The notes beneath the pieces are model-generated. The model had not been told where the DNA came from and did no database searches. It saw only the letters and a program-made list of their open reading frames with translations. Shown in pieces: positions 41,376-43,559 of a stretch of DNA of 43,559 nt. The position numbers and the translations under genes are program-made. The DNA is from JAAYJT01 sp037445555. Lineage in GTDB: Bacteria; Bacteroidota; Bacteroidia; Bacteroidales; JAAYJT01. The stretch spans positions 1 to 43,559 of the forward strand of contig JBBIKG010000023.1 of assembly GCA_037445555.1 (NCBI GenBank), given 5' to 3'. Within the stretch, counting starts at the first letter, position 1. Each line of letters starts with the position of its first letter.

Positions 41376-43428
41376 TTAGCTTAAAACAATTGTAAATTCA
41401 GTGCCACTGTATTCCGTGGATTCTACGTTAAGTTTTCCCCCATGCGCCTTCACAATATCATAGGCCAGTGATAGCCCCAATCCGGTTCCATGCCCGGCGG
41501 GTTTGGTGGTGAAGAAGGGCTGGAAGATCCTGGTCTTGATATCTTCCGGGATGCCGGGGCCGTTGTCCTTGACGGAGATTGCAATGCTGTTGCCGTTTTT
41601 CCGGGTTGATACGGTTACGGTGGGTTGGTAGGTTTCATTTAAACCTGACAGGGCTCCCCTTTGCCGCTGATCGACAGCGTAGAAGGCGTTGTTGATCAGG
41701 TTCAGCAACACCCTCCCGATTTCTTGAGGCACCACATTTATTAAAGGTAGATTGGGGTCAAAGTCGGTTTTATAATCGGCATTGAACGTTTTGTCTTTTG
41801 CCCGGAAACCGTGATAGGAGAGGCGGAGGTGTTCATCGCAAAGGGCATTGATGTCAGTGGGTTCTTTATGGCCGCTGCTACCCCGGCTGTGGAGGAGCAT
41901 CCCTTTTACTATGGATTCGGCCCGTTTGCCGTAGTGAATTATCTTGTCTTCATTTTCTTCAACATCTTTTGCAATTTGATCTACTTCTTCAAAATTCTTT
42001 TTCGCAATTTCTTCTCTCATTTCGGAAATCAGTTCCTTATTTACTTCCGAAAAGTTGTTCACAAAATTCAGCGGGTTCTGTATCTCATGGGCAATTCCGG
42101 CAGTGAGTGCGCCAAGAGATGCCAGTTTTTCGGATTGTATAAGCTGCGATTGAGTACTTCGCAAATTCTCTAATGATTGGTTCAGTTCCTGGGTCCTTTC
42201 TTTTACTTTTAGGTCAAGGTTAGCGTAAAGGTCCCGGAACCGAATGGCTATGAATGCAGTAAGGCCAAGAGGGACAGATCCATATAACATGTACATCAGA
42301 AAAGAATGAATCTCAGGCCTGTAATTTTTTTGCATTTGTGGTATAAAAAATCCATGTAACTGCAACTATAACGACACTTAAAAATGCAACTGCCACAATC
42401 CACACACCTTTCTGCTTATTTCTCCTGGCTTTTAATAACACCTGTGTGGAAAAATAGATAATAACTGATGGAAAAACAATTGCAATTACTAAGTTTGGTG
42501 CTGGGCCTTAAAAGATGAAATTTGCCAGTGTAAAAGCGGGGGACAAAAAAACCAGTACCTTGTGAATCTTGCGAGGTTTTTGTTTTAATATGGAGCTCAG
42601 GGTCAAAGGGAACATTGCAACAGCGGCCAAAAAAATAAGGAAGAAAGGGATATAACGGATAAAAAATATACTCAATGCATCATATTCAAACAAAAGGCCC
42701 CCATAACTTACAATAACATGTGAAAACAATAAGAACACCAGAAGGGTAATGTGCAAGTTCGATTTTTCAGCCGGAAAAAGTGCAAATAAATATCCGTGCA
42801 GCATAACAATTAACAGAAGCATCGTGCCTAAAATGTAAAATTCCCGCTGTGCCCTTTTAATGCTGATAATTACCTGATTGGCCTGATAATCTGTACCTAT
42901 GCCGATATTGAACCCAAATGTAAGTGCATACTTCCCAAGCAGCTCTTTGTATTGTTTACCTTTATGATACGAAAACCTTACAGCCAGTACATGTTATTCT
43001 TTAGATTGCAAAGTAATGGGAGGGGAAATCTTATTGGCTGACATACAGCGCTTTTCATCTGGGAGGTTTTTTGAAAATTGACCGTGTTTTTTTACTAAAT
43101 TTCCATCAAGATAAACTTCTGCCGCACCATATGTGGAAAAATATAAGTATAAGACCTTCCCATGCACCGATGAATCACAGGCAAACAGGAAACGAAACCA
43201 GCCATACCCGCTCCATAATGTATCGGGAATAGGATCAGTTAACCCTGAAGGTTTGTATAACCTCCAGTCGCTGTCATCAAAATCCGGATCAGCCCACCGG
43301 AGGTCATCGCCCGGGTGGAACCGCCAGCCTTCCTGGCTGCCAAGGTATATAATCCCACGTGTATTAAAAAGGGAGTCAGCTGCTACGAACAGAGGTTTCG
43401 GCGCTGTTGCCGGTGTGATGTTCAACAT
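41376..43428 (-). pseudogene. 7TM sensor histidine kinase, broken by two stops and a frameshift
   Basis: Read continuously, this encodes a kinase of about 685 residues: an N-terminal jelly-roll-like domain (DDLRWADPDFDDSDW, YLYFSTYGAAEVYLDG), about seven transmembrane helices, a coiled coil (VKERTQELNQSLENL), HisKA with AHEIQNPLNF, and an ATPase domain with NLINNAFYA, DNGPGIP and GHGTGLGLSLAY. Three lesions split it. TAA at 42996-42994 lies between SKE and HVLAVRFSY; TAA at 42510-42508 lies between NFIF and GPAPNLVI; and a run of seven A (42325-42331) needs one A fewer to join NAK to NYRPEIHS. Protein-like sequence continues across each. A short N-terminal slip near 43435 is possible. The 3' kinase part stays open from 42365 and could be translated alone. 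Recent decay or sequencing error are both possible. Confidence 0.8.
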
Positions 43429-43455
43429 CACAAAACAGCAGGAAATTCAGCATGG

Positions 43456-43463
43456 CAAAGATA
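43456..43463 (-). promoter_or_regulatory. Candidate -7 promoter element of the kinase-regulator-cyclase operon
   Basis: The minus strand reads TATCTTTG, a full TAnnTTTG match. It lies 27 bases before ATG 43428. An ATG at 43453 sits too close to it to be the usual start. Confidence 0.4.
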
Positions 43464-43559
43464 TTAGGTTAAATCTTATTTTGAGCCAGGACCATTTACA
43501 ATCTAAAGATCTCATTATTCGCCATTTGAATGCTTCGAATTTTATTATCAGCTAAGTTA

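Noticed and set aside
42508..42822. A separate small four-helix membrane protein
   Set aside because: The frame is continuous with the sensor domain upstream and the kinase region downstream, so it is a piece of the broken kinase.
41376..43428. Stop-codon reassignment or programmed readthrough of TAA in the kinase
   Set aside because: TAA ends many other genes in the window normally, and the same gene also has a homopolymer frameshift, so mutation or sequence error is simpler.
1..43559. tRNA, rRNA, CRISPR, insertion sequence or prophage
   Set aside because: I looked through the gaps for tRNA T-loop sequence, regularly spaced repeats, terminal inverted repeats and transposase or phage motifs, and found none convincing.

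Overview
The window looks like chromosomal DNA of a member of the Bacteroidota, probably environmental and anaerobic or facultative. The evidence is: repeated matches to the Bacteroidota -7 promoter element TAnnTTTG, an RprXY-like two-component pair, a type IX secretion (T9SS)-like sorting module, MbnP-type and TonB-dependent outer-membrane proteins, large exported GH3/GH29/GH28 glycosidases, and scarce Shine-Dalgarno sequences. No tRNA, rRNA, CRISPR array, insertion sequence or phage gene was recognised. The order within the phylum cannot be fixed from the sequence.

Layout. 1-2000: end of a fructosamine kinase, then a radical SAM protein overlapping a DUF6873-like protein. 2049-4318: an RprXY-like response regulator and histidine kinase, preceded by a 10-bp-phased TTAA operator array shared with the upstream region of pgi. 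4591-6540: glucose-6-phosphate isomerase and a nitroreductase. 6559-8983: AlkD-like glycosylase, GNAT acetyltransferase and M20 amidohydrolase on the minus strand. 9031-11690: a membrane-anchored multiheme cytochrome c followed by a fused cytochrome-porin of Cyc2-like architecture. 11963-15526: TolC, an HlyD/MacA adaptor and TsaB. 15658-17407: a small lipoprotein and a DEDDh exonuclease/GIY-YIG fusion whose gene contains a 15-bp match to an Illumina adapter. 17560-20520: an OprC-like copper TonB receptor and an MbnP-like lipoprotein. 20574-21453: a thioesterase and an NTF2-like exported protein. 21603-32534: a five-gene glycan operon (FucP-like permease, DUF4838 protein, GH3, GH29, and a PNGase F/T9SS-tail/GH29 fusion). 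32763-36211: sigma54-type response regulator, PatB/MalY lyase, threonine aldolase. 36278-39531: a TrpF-like protein, an exported Memo-like protein and a GH28 pectinase. 39953-43463: a signalling operon of a broken 7TM histidine kinase, a CheY-like regulator and a response-regulator adenylate cyclase.

How the parts work together. The glycan operon has no SusC/SusD, so it is best read as a pathway that trims fucosylated oligosaccharides outside the cytoplasm and imports the released sugar through the MFS permease. Its last gene joins a deglycosylating amidase to a fucosidase, with a sorting-tail-like module between them. The receptor and MbnP pair has all four ligand residues expected of an OprC-type copper site, so it reads as a copper-acquisition unit. 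The two cytochrome genes could form an envelope electron-transfer path.

Most original observations: the PNGase F/T9SS-tail/GH29 fusion; the Cyc2-like porin next to a cytochrome with one CX3CH site; the OprC-MbnP copper pair without an MbnH; the TTAA array; and a histidine kinase split by two in-frame TAA codons and one A-run frameshift. All functional calls rest on reading motifs by eye, without database searches.
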